Part shown: in pieces, positions 19,784-31,265 of the stretch
Numbering within the stretch: position 1 is the stretch's first letter
How the letters are laid out: every line of letters starts with the position of its first letter
Source of the DNA: Cryptomeria japonica
Lineage: Eukaryota > Streptophyta > Pinopsida > Cupressales > Cupressaceae
Length of the DNA: 64,000 nucleotides
Reading direction: 5' to 3'
Assembly (NCBI RefSeq): GCF_030272615.1
Contig: NC_081415.1
Span: 629,589,240 to 629,653,239, forward strand
Translations under genes and position numbers: made by a program
Notes under the pieces: generated by a model
What the model saw: the letters and a program-made list of their open reading frames with translations, nothing else
Database searches by the model: none
What the model was told of the DNA's origin: nothing

Positions 19784-21029
19784 TGTTAGGATAACTGGTG
19801 AACAACTGAGAGGGGGGGTGAATCAGTTGTTAACAAATTATAACATTTAATCCACTTAATAACCTTTAACTAGATTAAGTATCGGTAAAGCAAAAATAGA
19901 TACTGATAAACAATATAATTTAACAATTAAACATATAATCAATGAAAAGCAACCATACCACATAAGACCATGATTTGTACATGGAAAACCCAGAAAGGGA
20001 AAAACCACGGTGGGAAGCCTACCCACAGTTAGATGATACTTCTGTAGAAAGTATGTGATACAATGAGGGGCCTACACATGCAGAAAGGCACACTGCGTAG
20101 AGCGTACTGCTCATTACAAAATAGTCTCACTGACTATAGAGAGGAAACAACCATCTCAAGATAAATAGACAACAATCCAATAGAGTGAACTGCCAGAGAT
20201 AGCATCTACCATGCCTGATTACAATCTCAATTAAGCTCAATACCGGAGACCTTTGACCTTTTCCTTAATCCCAATTCTATCCTCAATGATCGACCAAATC
20301 TCCTTCGCATATGATATTGCATTCCAAGACCACGACACTTATTCCATTCCCATACCATGATCTACAATGAGATCTTACATCATTTTATACCAACCCTAAG
20401 GCCTATACCAATTAGGTCGGCCACCTAAAAGATATTACAATAAGATCATTACATAAATCCATATTACAATGATATGCCATGTTGTCTTAAGACCAAAATA
20501 ACAATAACAAATCCATAAAACATCCCGATAACGTGTAGATTACATGTTAGCATGATAACAATCCATAACCTAGATAGGTACCAAACCTATTCTGGGTCCA
20601 CCGCACCAAAGAAATATCTTCAAGCAGTTGAGCATGATCAAAGAAAATCTTCAACATCCTAAAAGCCATGTAGAAGTTGCACCAACACCAATTATGCATC
20701 CTATCAAGATTCCTTAGTGAAAGCTCTATCGATAAAGCCTTAAACTAGTGCCGGTAAGGGTTTACCAGAGTGTATGATAGCATCCGATTACCAAGTCAAT
20801 ATCATCTAACCAAGACATTCTCCAGAAGAATGTACCACATGTAACCAATCACATTCCATAGATCCAAACATGCTAGAAGTGTCCAACAGATAGTCTCTTC
20901 TGTTGGTAACACTAGATCTTCTACCGGTAACCAAAACCTGTCTGTCGGTAACCAACCATAACATCTAGTGTTGACATTAATGACAAAACATCAATGCAAC
21001 ACATAATCAATTCATCCATAATGCCAACA
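19784..21029 (-). mobile_element. Solitary Copia-type LTR, minus strand, inserted in G2
   Basis: 1246 bp. Minus-sense TGTTGGCATTATGG... to ...ATCCTAACA. Flanks CAAAG (19779-19783) and CAAAA (21030-21034) match at 4 of 5. It has the same landmarks as the other Copia LTRs in reverse: CTGAGAGGGGGGGTGAATCAG (19808) and GGAAAACCCAGAAAGGGAAAAACCAC (19982). A G-rich run 20-30 bp beyond its right end (minus-sense AAGGGGGGGG, near 21051) might be a polypurine tail, in which case a little interior sequence is also present. Confidence 0.7.
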
Positions 21030-22402
21030 CAAAAGAGCAGTGTGGGTTCCCCCCCCTTAAGATGTCAACATAGACTAATGTTGATATCAGAAGGAAACTA
21101 GAACAAGAATACCTACCTTCATCACAAAGAAGATATCTGCTATGCAACAATGTCATAAACGCAAGCAAGAGAGGGCATATTCTTCAGGAAAGGATAAGAT
21201 AGTTGACAAGAGATGTCTTGCTATAAGTTTAAAGGTGATCCTTAGAGGAGAAGATATATTTTGTTCAAAAAGACAACTACCCCCAAGAGGAGTTGTCGTA
21301 GACAAATATAACATCTTCTAGATCAAGATAAGGAAAGAACAAGAATGCAATCCTTCCTCCTATTTCTAGGTAAAAGGGATTCTTGATGAGGGATGACTCA
21401 CTTTTAGCTCCCAAAGGGATGGTTGGATTTATCATAGATGTGCATTACGAAGTGTAAAAGAGGTTGTTGTCAAGGACTAACACTTCTTGTATAAGAGAGA
21501 ATCCGTAAGCCAATAACGAACAATTTTGCACAAGGAATGACATCAAGTAATAGAAATCACACCATCCACTTAATAAGACAAAGTGGATCCCTAGATAAAG
21601 AGAGAGAGAAGGATCATTTCCCCCCAAGCTAATGGGAAAATGAGAAGAGCTTACACAATCTACTAGAGAGAGATTAAACATAAGCAAATGTGCAATGAAC
21701 TTACATGAGCACATGCAAGAAAAGACATTAGTAAATGTAAAATAAACATCTCGAGAAGTGGTAATCTTGGAAAATAAGAGAGAAAAAGCATCATACATTC
21801 CCCAAGGGGGATTAGTCATAAAAGCATACCATTGTAAGAAATGATAATGACATATGAAAAATGCAGCCCCTAAAGGAAATAATGATACAAGGGAAAGGAG
21901 TGAAAACCCTTGCCCCCCAATTGAGGAGAACAAGGAGAAACATTACACATTTTATGATGGTGATTAGGTTCAAGAGATATGTCATCCTAGTGGAACAAAT
22001 ACTTTCAAGGAAGGGATACATACTTTTCAAGAGATCATTCCCTGCTAAGGGGCATATCATACTTGTGAATAATCGAAACCATAGAAGAGTTAAGATTTCC
22101 AAGAGAATGAAGGAAAGAGAAGAAGTGAAGTATTCATTAAATATGCCCCTCTCCAAGCAAAGAGGAAAACCAAAGAACACTTATATGCTCACATAAGAAT
22201 AACCCTATGCAATAAAAGAGATCCAATAATGAATAATGCATAAAGATAGAGATAAATGAATATAAAGAAGAGAAATAGACTTCACGTTGCTGCCCCAAAG
22301 TATGTTAAAGTGAAACAATACCACCACTAATGATAAATAGTCCCCATGAAATGGGATAATTATTCCATAGGATGAAAGAGCAACATGAAGGGATAGGAAG
22401 TG
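21030..22402 (-). other. G2 interior, non-coding
   Basis: Parallel to 11040-11790 in G1 (GAACAAGAATACCTACCTTCATCACAA-type phrases near 21100). Reverse frames at 21445-22180 have no recognisable domain and are probably incidental. Confidence 0.5.
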
Positions 22403-23046
22403 CTAAGGCACGATGTTTTTACCAAGAAATACAACTAGATCTTCTGTGAGACAAATGTGTGCAAGATCATATTGTAGTTGAACAAAAATCTTAAATGCAT
22501 AACATTTTCCAATAGAATGTGAATATGAATCATGAAAAATGCAATATTCCATACCTTTCACTTGCTTAATATTTTTGTTTTTATTTTGAGGAGGAAAGGA
22601 AATGTTCTTGTCATAGTTCAATATCCAATACATTCTTGTAGCTAATTTGTCACGATGGTAAATATCATCTTCCCATTAAGAAGAAAGTTTGTTAGAAGAA
22701 GGAGTTTCATTATCCACAATTCTAATTTTGCCACTGTTTATGCCATCTTGAATAGATTTTTGAAAATTAGGGCAATAATCAGCATTATGGTCATGGGTTT
22801 GATGAAATGAATAAAAAGGACGCTTGGAAGAAGAAGCATTCTTGCGAGATCTCTTGATTTGTTGTTTTTGAAGGTACTCTTGAAAGTTTTGAAGTCTAAG
22901 GACTTCACCCATAGAAAGATGGGTACCACTTCCTAGGCCTCTTGTAGTAGTTTGTGTAGGAGGGTTTATAGGGACACGAATTCCATGCTCAAATTTCCCA
23001 ATTCCTTGTCCTTTAAAACCTTGTTTTGTGATTATATGAAAGCCAC
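22403..23046 (-). pseudogene. G2 gag-like C-terminus with G-patch and CxxH...H...C knuckles
   Basis: Minus-strand remnants of the G2 polyprotein. From the right: GFHIITKQGFKGQGIGKFE, a G-patch-like motif matching G1 residues 890-912; then a basic stretch; then FHQTHDHNADYC followed by FQKSIQDGINSGKIRI, the gypsy gag knuckle with its usual helical tail (the first Cys is replaced by Ser). Farther on, EYCIFHDSYSHSIGKC repeats that pattern. These suggest nucleic-acid binding by a gag protein. The gene was cut by Copia-like element B at 23046/23047; the upstream half is at 29824-30345. Stops separate the two knuckles. Confidence 0.7.
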
Positions 23047-23853
23047 TGTTGGCAAATGCACACTCCAATGAGACATTGTAGGTGATTGAAGGTATTGTCA
23101 TTGATGGAAACCTTACAATCATGTGATACCAGCAGGAAGACACAGGCATCGGCACCGACAGACTCTACAACGACATACAAAACACCAACACCGAAAAGGA
23201 AGAATATCGACACCTTGGCCGACAATAATTTTGTATAAACATATTTTGTAATTGATTGTAAAATCTTTTGTAAGATGACATGGTGGATTGTAATATGACT
23301 CATATATGTATGAGATCATTGTAGATCATTTAGAATACAATATAGAAGGTGATTGATGAAAGGATAATAGCAGACCTAGTGTGCGAATTATCAGGTTAAG
23401 GGTTTATGTATGTAGCATAGCTTATACCGGTACTGAATCTGGCATAGCAGATGCTAATCTAAAGCAGTACAAGATATTGGATTTGTATAATTCAATTTTG
23501 TAAGTCAGTGTGACTTCCTTTGTAATTGAGCAGTGAACTGTAAGCACTTGGCCTTCCTGCATGTGCAGGCCCCTATTATAAGCAGTAATATTCTCTTATT
23601 GCCTAGTAAGTGAATATTTTGGGTCACAAATCCCACCGACGTTTTTCCCACACTAGGTTTCCTCATTAAAATATTGTGTTATGGTGTGATTTTCATGTTG
23701 TGGTTGTTATTCTTATTTGCTGCATTATTTCTGGTTTACCGGTACACAGTTTTAATATGCTTTTCATGTTATAAGTTAAGAAAATTATTATACCGGTCAG
23801 ATACTGATTCACCCCCCCCCCCCCCCCTCTCAATATCTTTGGGAATCCTAAAA
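23047..23853 (+). repeat. 5' LTR of element B
   Basis: TGTTGGCAAATG to CCTAAAA (mutated CCTAACA). It contains a run of about 17 C residues before CTCTCAATATC, and the GTTTTTCCCACACTAGGTTTCC-type cassette near 23640. Confidence 0.88.
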
Positions 23854-23855
23854 AT

Positions 23856-23871
23856 TGGTATTAGAGCCTGG
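23856..23871 (+). promoter_or_regulatory. Primer binding site, initiator tRNA-Met type
   Basis: TGGTATTAGAGCCTGG, two bases from the LTR; one base from the classic TGGTATCAGAGC copia site complementary to initiator tRNA-Met. Confidence 0.85.
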
Positions 23872-23924
23872 TCCTCTATTTTCAAAAGCTTAACAACTTG
23901 AGGAAGATCTTGTCATTGGTAGAG

Positions 23925-25000
23925 ATGGAAAACTTGAGAAAGCAATTGGAAATATCTCTTTCAGACTATGATGAAGAAAAAGTGAAGAATATAAAACTTG
24001 AAGATGATCTGAAGGCTGCTTAGGATATTATTCAAGGAATTCAAGAAAATTTCACTATAGAAAGAAATAAAAGAAGAGAACTTTGTGAGAAGATGCAGAA
24101 TGAGGAAGATGAAAAGGAAACTCTTAATGATCTAGTGAACCAACTAAGACAAGATAACTGTACAATGAAGAATTAAATGCAAGATATGACTATGAGATTT
24201 TGTAAAGAAATTGAAGATAGAAAGAAGAATGAAGATGATTTGACTAGAAGACTAAATGATGCTAGAAATGAAAACACAAGACTTGGTCATGAAAATGATA
24301 TGTTGAAGACAGATCTGATGCATACACAAAATGACAGAACTGAACGCATGAGATAGAAAGGAATCTTGGAGAATGAACTGACTATTGCAAATCAACACAA
24401 AGATAAATTCAAGAAAAGTTCAGAAGAACTTGTTGACATGCTGAAGAATCAGAAACCTAATGGTGATACAAATGGCCTTGGCTTTGAAACTGGTGAAAGC
24501 TCCGATACTACAAACAATCATGATCATAGTAAACTGGTAAGACAACCTAATACTTACAAATTCAATGGGAAATGCTTTAAATATAACAAGTATGGTCATA
24601 GAGAAAATAAGTGTAGATCTAGAAATTATCAGAACACTAATACACCCACCGGTCAATGTTTAAAATACAACAAAATTGGTCATAATTCATAAAATTGCAA
24701 AATGAATGTAAGATGTTATGTTTGTGGAAGATTCAGACACTTATCTAATCAATTCAGAACACATATCGACATAGGATATGGGAAAGCGATTCAAAAAAAC
24801 AATGTGACTTGTTATGCTTGTAACAAAATTGGACATATTGCAAAATTTTGTAGAAGTAAGGCATCACCGGCAAATAACAAAGGTCCTAGTTTGAAAGGTA
24901 AAGAAAAGGTTGAAGAGGTAAAGCAAGAATTCTCAAAACAATGGATCAGAAAGTTAGATCAAAATGTTGATAGGAATACTCCTCCACTGATAGAATAGAG
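23925..25000 (+). pseudogene. Copia gag remnant with three zinc knuckles (element B)
   Basis: One frame from ATG at 23925 to about 24998, broken by four stops. The N-terminal part is a long charged coiled coil; the C-terminal part has three CCHC-like knuckles: CFKYNKYGHRENKC, CYVCGRFRHLSNQF (final Cys lost) and CYACNKIGHIAKFC, with a fourth damaged one (CLKYNKIGHNS, then stop, NC). This is the nucleocapsid region that packages element RNA. The capsid domain upstream of the knuckles is not recognisable, so the N-terminal part appears replaced or very diverged. No protease or integrase follows. Confidence 0.8.
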
Positions 25001-25341
25001 TAACTCTCCACCGATAGGAGACTCTTCATCTAACTGAAGGAAAATCCTTTGGGGGTTTAGCAAAAAATGGAAAAACATGCTATTATACCCTCGGTTGATG
25101 GTAAAAAGTTGAATTACTTCTATACCAGCAGATGAGTTAAGTTGTGACTTAACTGACAAGCATTAAATGTGGTAGTTGGAGAAAATAACATTATAAAGCA
25201 AGTGTTTTGGCTCCTTTTTCATTCACCGAGCATTCAAATCTTCAAGAGCGCAAAAATTTCCGAGCAAAGACATCCTTAGCGAAAAAGTGAAGAAGCTCAT
25301 CCAAGCATTCATCCTTAAGGAAGATTGAGGTATTTATAACC
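25001..25341 (+). other. Spacer and 5' leader before ORF-X
   Basis: About 340 bp without a frame. The text before the next ATG looks like a plant mRNA leader, with AAAGTGAAGAAGCTC and then AACCATGGC, a strong plant start context. Confidence 0.5.
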
Positions 25342-28300
25342 ATGGCTTCTTCATCCACTCCTAAATTTATTGCAAACCCTATTGTGATTGAGGTTATTAA
25401 GTGCCCTAGACCCGTATTCAAACTGGTTCCTGAAATTATGAAGAAAGATGATAACACAGGTGCATTCTCTCAAATTCCTAAGGGAGTAGTATATGCTGAA
25501 GACCCTAGGATATACATACATTGTCATATAGAGGAATTAGGTGATAATGAGATCAAAAACATGTATAGGACTATGATCTGTGATATAGATGGTAATGTCA
25601 AACCGGAACATAAGGTAGTAGAAACCCTAGGCTCTGTGGATATTCTAAGCATTCCTAATTTTCCCGAAGATGTAATAAGAATAGTCCTAAGCAGAGTCCA
25701 TGGAAAATTCTTTTGGTTGGATTGAATTCACAAAATCACCAAAGAAGTAGTCAAAGTAGTAACAGGGTTACCTTCCACCAGTAGTAGACCTGACTGAACA
25801 AAGAAAGTCCCAAATGACACAGTGATGAAACTAACCGGTACAACTTTTGACAAAAGGTCTCTAAGGGTAAATGATGTAAAGGACATCAATGTCAGATTTA
25901 TCAATATGATCTTAGGTTACAAAGCCACACATGCAAATAGGTTGAACTTAGTTTCTAGCCTATGTATCAAAAGTGCATATGACATGGTAAATGATAATGC
26001 TAGAATAGATGTGTGTGAATGGCTCAAAGATGAATTGATAGACAATCTAAAGAAGATTAAAGGAGATAAGAAAGGAACCTTTAGATTTGGAAATTTGCTT
26101 GTTTTCCTAATGTTGTACATTACTAAGCAAGTTCCTAGTATTGGTAGAATAGATTTTGGCTTTGATATACTGGTAGGAAAGCAACTATTGGATTTATTAA
26201 ACAATATGGGATAAGACAGAGAGAAAAACATAAACGAGCACTTTCAAGCATTGAAGGCTCGAATGAAAACAAGAGTAAGACTGCCATAGGCAATTGTAGA
26301 TTAATATAAGAAGGAAATTTGTTTTGTAATCAAGAAAGATGAAATCTAGATGGAGGAAGTTGTCCCTAGAACCATCTGGGTAACTGAAATGGGATATGAA
26401 ATAGATGATAATATCATAGAAACTTATGCAAAATCCCTCCTTGAAGCACCAAAGGAACCCACTGAGAAAGTCTTTGGAAATGCAAAAACAATTGAAAGTG
26501 GAATTCAGTCAAAAAAAAGGGTTAAGAAGGTTAAAGAAATAGTAAGGAAAGGAACCTGACAGGCAAAGGCTATTAAGGAAGATGTCTTGAAACAAACTGG
26601 TATAAAAGAAAGTGAGTTGGAAGGACTTCAACTGGAAGCTCATCTTTCACCAGTTGGAACCTCCTCTGAAAGTGATATGCTAGTAGTATTCAAAAGGGTA
26701 GAAAGGAAAAGAAAACCCTCACCAATACCCTCACCCACTCCTAGAAAAACAAGACAAAAGCAACAAGCAGTGAGGCTTCCAGTAAAGAAGTTAACTCCTA
26801 AGAAGAAGAAGAAGGTAAAACAAGATATTGCTCCACTGTATAAGCTCTTAAGTAAAATAACTGAAGATGGAAAGTTGAAAAACATTAGCAAATTGTACAA
26901 CACACTATCTGCTGATGACAAAGAAAGCATAGAGAATGGTGTAATTTTATACTTGGACATCTACAAGAAATTTTTGATGGAAATTATTGATGAAATACCA
27001 AATGATCTGTATAGAAGACTAGAAGCTAGAAGGGTAGCCATTGTTGAGCTGGATAAGAAAATAAAAATTGAAAAACTACTTGCAGTGCATCCAGTAAACT
27101 CACTTGATGAGATAGACAAATTAATCAGTAAAGCTAACCGGACAGTTATTTCAACTACTCACCGGCATGTAGCACTAATGGCAAGTAGAGTGAATGAAGT
27201 CTCTGAGGAAACAACAAATTCATGGGACATATTCTTTGTAGAAAAAGAGAAACAGGAAGAGTTACTAGGACCCAAGACTATCAAAGTATACCAAAAGAAT
27301 AGGGATAAGGGAAAAGGTAAGGTAGGTGGACCTCCAAGCCTTAGAATAACTGATAATGTGCTCCCACCTTCTTTGGATACTCCATCGGTAGATACTACAG
27401 ACATTCAACAGGCCACTGAGAGTATGGAGACTCCACTTGAGGATACTAATCTTGAATCTGAAATTTTATACATTGTAAATATAGACACACGGGAAGTAAA
27501 TGTTGTGGTTGACAAAGAAACCACTGAGGATAAGAAGGAAGAAGTGACTACTGAGTCATCGACTGCAGATGTTGAGGTTGAGGTTAATAACACTATAAAC
27601 ATGAGCACCAAAAATCCTACTCTAATAGAGCAACCGATAGAGGACAACACTGGTAAAACACTAGAAGAACCGGTAGATAAGACTGAAAAACAATCAGGAG
27701 AACCAAAAATGGATAGTGCAGAGGTACAAACTAAGAAACTGGAAGTGCATACAGAGACATAGATTGAGAAACTAGCTGTTGAGAGCTCATAGAAACCCTC
27801 TGAGACACAGATGTAGAAACTGGAATAGAAACAAATTGAGAAACAAGTTCAGACAGAGACAGTGCCACCGGCTAAAAGTGAAAATCCTTAACCTTTGCTA
27901 GTAGAAATGCAAACACAAACTGACCTACCAGAAGTAGAATCAAGCAAGGTAATTACTACAACTGGCAGCATGAATATTGTGAAAGTAGTTGGGCAGACAC
28001 CTAGTACTTCAATATCAAAATTTTGGCCTACAAATGTAACAAAAGTCTTATTGGATTCAATAAAGAAGATCACAAAGTGCAATGCACAAGCCTATAGGGC
28101 TATAGATGATACAATCCCTATTCTCAAATTGATAGCACCTAAATGCATTATGAATAATAAGGATTCTTTAGGTCAACTAGACACATTGTGTAAGTTCATC
28201 ACGATAAATTTTGATAGTTGATCAAATAAATAAGGACACATTTAAGGAAAGAATGATTAAGGAAAAAGAGAAATTCTTTGAAGAAATTGTGAAGAAGAAC

Positions 28301-28831
28301 AAGGAGAAAATGGACACCTTATTACCGGATCTAGGAAAAACAATTTTGGATTTCAAGAAAATGAATAGGGATACTTGCAAAATAGACATCTTGACACAGG
28401 GTATAGATTCAAAGATAAAAAAAACTCAAACTGAAATAAACAATGTTGCTGACAATTCGATGGGTACATCTGATTCATTTTTGGAGATAGAAAAGAAGAT
28501 TACAGATCTAGAAGAAAAAATTGAGAAGTTAGAGAAGGACAAAGAGAAATTTAAGCATAAGGCAAAGAGCTTAAAATGTAAACTTCGTCCAAAACTAGAC
28601 TACCTCATTTCTTTGAGAAAATAAATTTCTGAGGCTCTGGTTCCTAGACTTAAGATACTAGAAGAGAAAATGCACATACTCATTGGTATAGTTCAGAGAA
28701 CACAAGAGGCATTACAAGAAAGCAAAAGATTCAGCAACAACTTAAAACTAGTTTTGATAGATAAATTCCAGATTGTAACCCATCGGTTACAAAAATCTAG
28801 GCAGGAACCACACTCCACTGACAATGAATGA
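25342..28831 (+). pseudogene. ORF-X: ~1160-codon accessory gene of element B, function unknown
   Basis: A single frame from ATG 25342 (context AACCATGGC) runs to about 28205, then shifts by one base and continues to TGA 28829. It is broken by stops at about 25723, 25796, 26212, 26300s, 26347, 26557, 27760 and later. Layout: N-terminal folded part (about codons 1-300) with IHKITKEVVKVVTGLP and, at 26020-26180, LKDELIDNLKKIKG...FRFGNLLVFLMLYI; a Lys/Pro-rich linker near 26700 (KKKKKVKQ, a possible nuclear signal); an acidic Thr/Glu-rich region (27400-27850); a conserved block (MQTQTDLPEV, KVLLDSIKKIT, AIDDTIPILK, SLGQLDTLC); and a C-terminal coiled coil (EIEKKITDLEEKIEKLEKDK). No transmembrane segment, protease, RT or integrase was seen. 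The C-terminal half is also in element C at 1-1064. Could be a captured host gene or an element-specific accessory gene. Confidence 0.75.
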
Positions 28832-29026
28832 CAACCTTTGCCATTGATGTCAAAGGGGGAGTAGTGTATGATGAGAAAAATGATCAAAACATGACATCAT
28901 CAGCTCAGGGGGAGCATACATTTCTGGGCACACAGTTTTGGTAAGACAATTTTGGCAAACCATTGTTGGATACATTCTTTTTGGATTTTTATCATGAGTG
29001 TTGCCATCAATGCCAAAGGGGGAGAT
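28832..29026 (+). promoter_or_regulatory. 3' UTR of element B with paired polypurine tracts
   Basis: AAAGGGGGAG at 28852-28861 and AAAGGGGGAGAT at 29015-29026, both after CATTGATGTC/CATCAATGCC phrases. The second abuts the 3' LTR. Confidence 0.75.
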
Positions 29027-29823
29027 TGTTGGCAAATGTACACTCCAATGAGACATTGTAGGTGATTTAAGGTATTGTCATTGATGGCAACCTTAAAATC
29101 ATGTGATACTGGCAGGCAGACAAAGGCACCGACACCGACAGACTCTACACCGACATACAAAACACCGACACCGAAAATGAAGAATACCGACACCTTGGCT
29201 GACATCAATTTTGTATAAACATATTTTGTAATTAATTGTAAAATATTTTGTAAGCTGACATGGTGGATTATAATATGACTCATATATGTATGAGATCATT
29301 GTAGATCATTTACAAGACAATATAGAAGGCAATTGATGAAAGGATAACATCAGACCTAATGTGCGAATTATTAGGTTAATGATTTATGTATGTAGCAGAG
29401 CTTAAACCGGTACTGAATCTGGCATAGCAGATGCTAATCTAAAGTAGTACAAGACATTGGATTTGTATAATCCAATTTTGTAAGTCAGTGTGAATTCCTT
29501 TGTAACTGAGCAGTAAGCTCTAGGCACTTGGCCTTCCTGCATGTGCAGGCCCCTATTGTAAGCAGTAATATTCTCTTATTGACCTGTAAGTGAATATTGT
29601 GGGTCACAAATCCCATTGAGGTTTTTGCCACACCTGGTTTCCTTGTTAAAATACTATGTTATGATGTGCTTTTCATGTTGTGGTTGTTATTCTTATTTGC
29701 TGCATTATTTCTGGTTTACTAGAACATAATTTTAATATGCTTTTCATGTTATAAGTTAAGAAAATTATTATACCGGTCAGATACTGATACACCCCCCTCT
29801 CATTATCTTTGGGAATCCTAACA
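29027..29823 (+). repeat. 3' LTR of element B
   Basis: TGTTGGCAAATG to CCTAACA, 797 bp. Short minus frames overlapping the LTR start recur at 1099, 23013 and 28900 and are repeat shadows. Confidence 0.88.
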
Positions 29824-30345
29824 ACCATGACTATAAGAATGTTGGACTTGACTAGATGGAGGAACAAGATCATGAATTTATTTGCAATCTGATGTGTAAG
29901 GAGGCAGAAAAGGATTTGTAGATGAAGGAGGCGTATCATGAGGAATGAGAATCTCTTTGCCTTTATCAAGCTTATCCTTTTTGGAAGATTAGGGAAGAAA
30001 ATCTTGATCATCTAAAAGCTCATTTTTAGTGATTTCTATATGAGGAGAAAGGTCATGAATAAAATGCATGACATCATCCTCTCTATATAGACTTTGATGT
30101 TGAAGATAGGTCCTAGGAGAATAAGGATGATCTAAAGATGTAAGAATGTTGATGTTTTCATATTGCTCCCCTTCCTCAAGGGTATATGTAGAAGAAGAAT
30201 ATGGATCCATATTACTTTCTAATGCTTGCTCTCTTGTAGAAAGAACATTGGGTAAAGAATTAGAACTCATTTCTTTCACACAAGATACCCTAGGAGAGGT
30301 TAAAAGATTAGGATCTCTAGGTTTAGGATCTACAAAAGATTTAAG
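29824..30345 (-). pseudogene. G2 polyprotein fragment upstream of the element B insertion
   Basis: Minus-strand frame, Ser/Pro/Asp-rich, with LDHPYSPRTYL and REDDVMHFI-type phrases like the SPK/EDDII repeats of the G1 N-terminus, ending ...SYSHG at the insertion point, after which GFHIITKQG continues at 23046. Interrupted by at least two stops. The protease domain seen in G1 is not found here, so a deletion is likely. Confidence 0.65.
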
Positions 30346-31247
30346 GTGATTAACATAGGAAATTCATTTTGTTAACAACATCACCATAATGCAACATAAA
30401 TGATACATGAAAGCTTTGAGGTCTAATAATTTGGAAATCCGGTCTAATAATTTGGAAATCCTAACAACACAATATGACCAAGTGCTATGAAGAAAGAGAA
30501 GCAACAAGAAATGGAAGAAACTCTTATCTGACACATGATAAATGTATGCAAAAAATAATGTAATCACATGTGAAAGAGCAAGTAAATCCAATTTATTAAT
30601 TTCCATTAAAAGTCTCTTAAGTGAAATTTGAATTTGCTGGAAAAATAGATCTAAAATTTAGGACCTTTTTATGAAAAATTAATTTTAAGATGTGAATTTG
30701 ATGAAATTTGAATTTTTGTTCGACCTTAGAGAGTGTTAAAATTGATAAAGTATGCTGATTTTCTGGATTTGAGCAGAAAAATACAATCAATTCCGTCTCC
30801 TGAAATTTTAGGAAAAAAGCCAAGGACCATGGCAGGAATGCTCACGGTCCAACCAACTTTTTTTGAAATTTTCAAGGATGATAGAGGTTATGATTTTAAT
30901 GTGGAATCCATAAAAACAGTTAATTTGGAGATGTCTAGATTAGTCAAACTTGCAGTCAAAGGTCAAAAATAGAAGAATCTTAAAAATTAGGGTTTTATAA
31001 TTTGACCATTGAATTTTCAGAATAAAAAGATAGTTTTGAATTACAATTTTGAAATAGAAATTAGATCTTAAACAAGCAATTACAATTTTGCACTTAACAA
31101 GCTTAATTTTCTCAAAATGAAAAATTAGGGTTTTTTATGTAATTAACCTCTAAAATTTGCAAATAGACCAAACTTGAAAATGAAAATTTGAAATTGAACT
31201 TGCAATCAATCAGATCTAAGAATGAGAAATCAAAATTAATGTGTAAG
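30346..31247 (-). other. G2 5' leader
   Basis: AT-rich, no convincing frame. Contains an ACCATGG...CACGGTCC patch near 30825 like those in the G1 and G2 LTRs, and AATTAGGGTTTT phrases shared with the G1 leader. Confidence 0.45.
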
Positions 31248-31262
31248 ACATCGGGTTCACCA
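31248..31262 (-). promoter_or_regulatory. Primer binding site of G2, tRNA-Trp type
   Basis: ACATCGGGTTCACCA, three bases from the LTR; same site and spacing as in G1 (15303-15320). Confidence 0.65.
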
Positions 31263-31265
31263 AAA

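Larger units (their letters stand above)
23047..29823 (+). mobile_element. Element B: Sirevirus-like LTR element with gag remnant and ORF-X, no pol
   Basis: A 6777-bp plus-strand element with LTRs at 23047-23853 and 29027-29823 (about 93-95% identical), an initiator-Met-type primer site (23856-23871) and a double polypurine tract. The interior holds a zinc-knuckle gag remnant and a ~1160-codon second gene (ORF-X). Protease, integrase and RT are absent, so it is non-autonomous. The host gene (the G2 G-patch region) reads through when B is removed, which fixes the boundaries; immediate flanks GCCAC and ACCAT share only CCA or AC, so the target duplication is decayed or imprecise. Confidence 0.88.

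Noticed and set aside
21445-22196. Hydrophobic minus frames and a basic plus frame
   Set aside because: Non-coding G2 interior; hydrophobicity results from T-rich codons read from A/G-rich plus sequence; no match in the related G1 region.
22738-22929. Second minus frame overlapping the G2 gag remnant
   Set aside because: Out-of-frame shadow; the other frame carries the G-patch and knuckle motifs.
26640-27650. Three minus frames (26640, 27159, 27405) of 80-106 codons
   Set aside because: Antisense to ORF-X with low-complexity Ser/Val/Thr content; no support.
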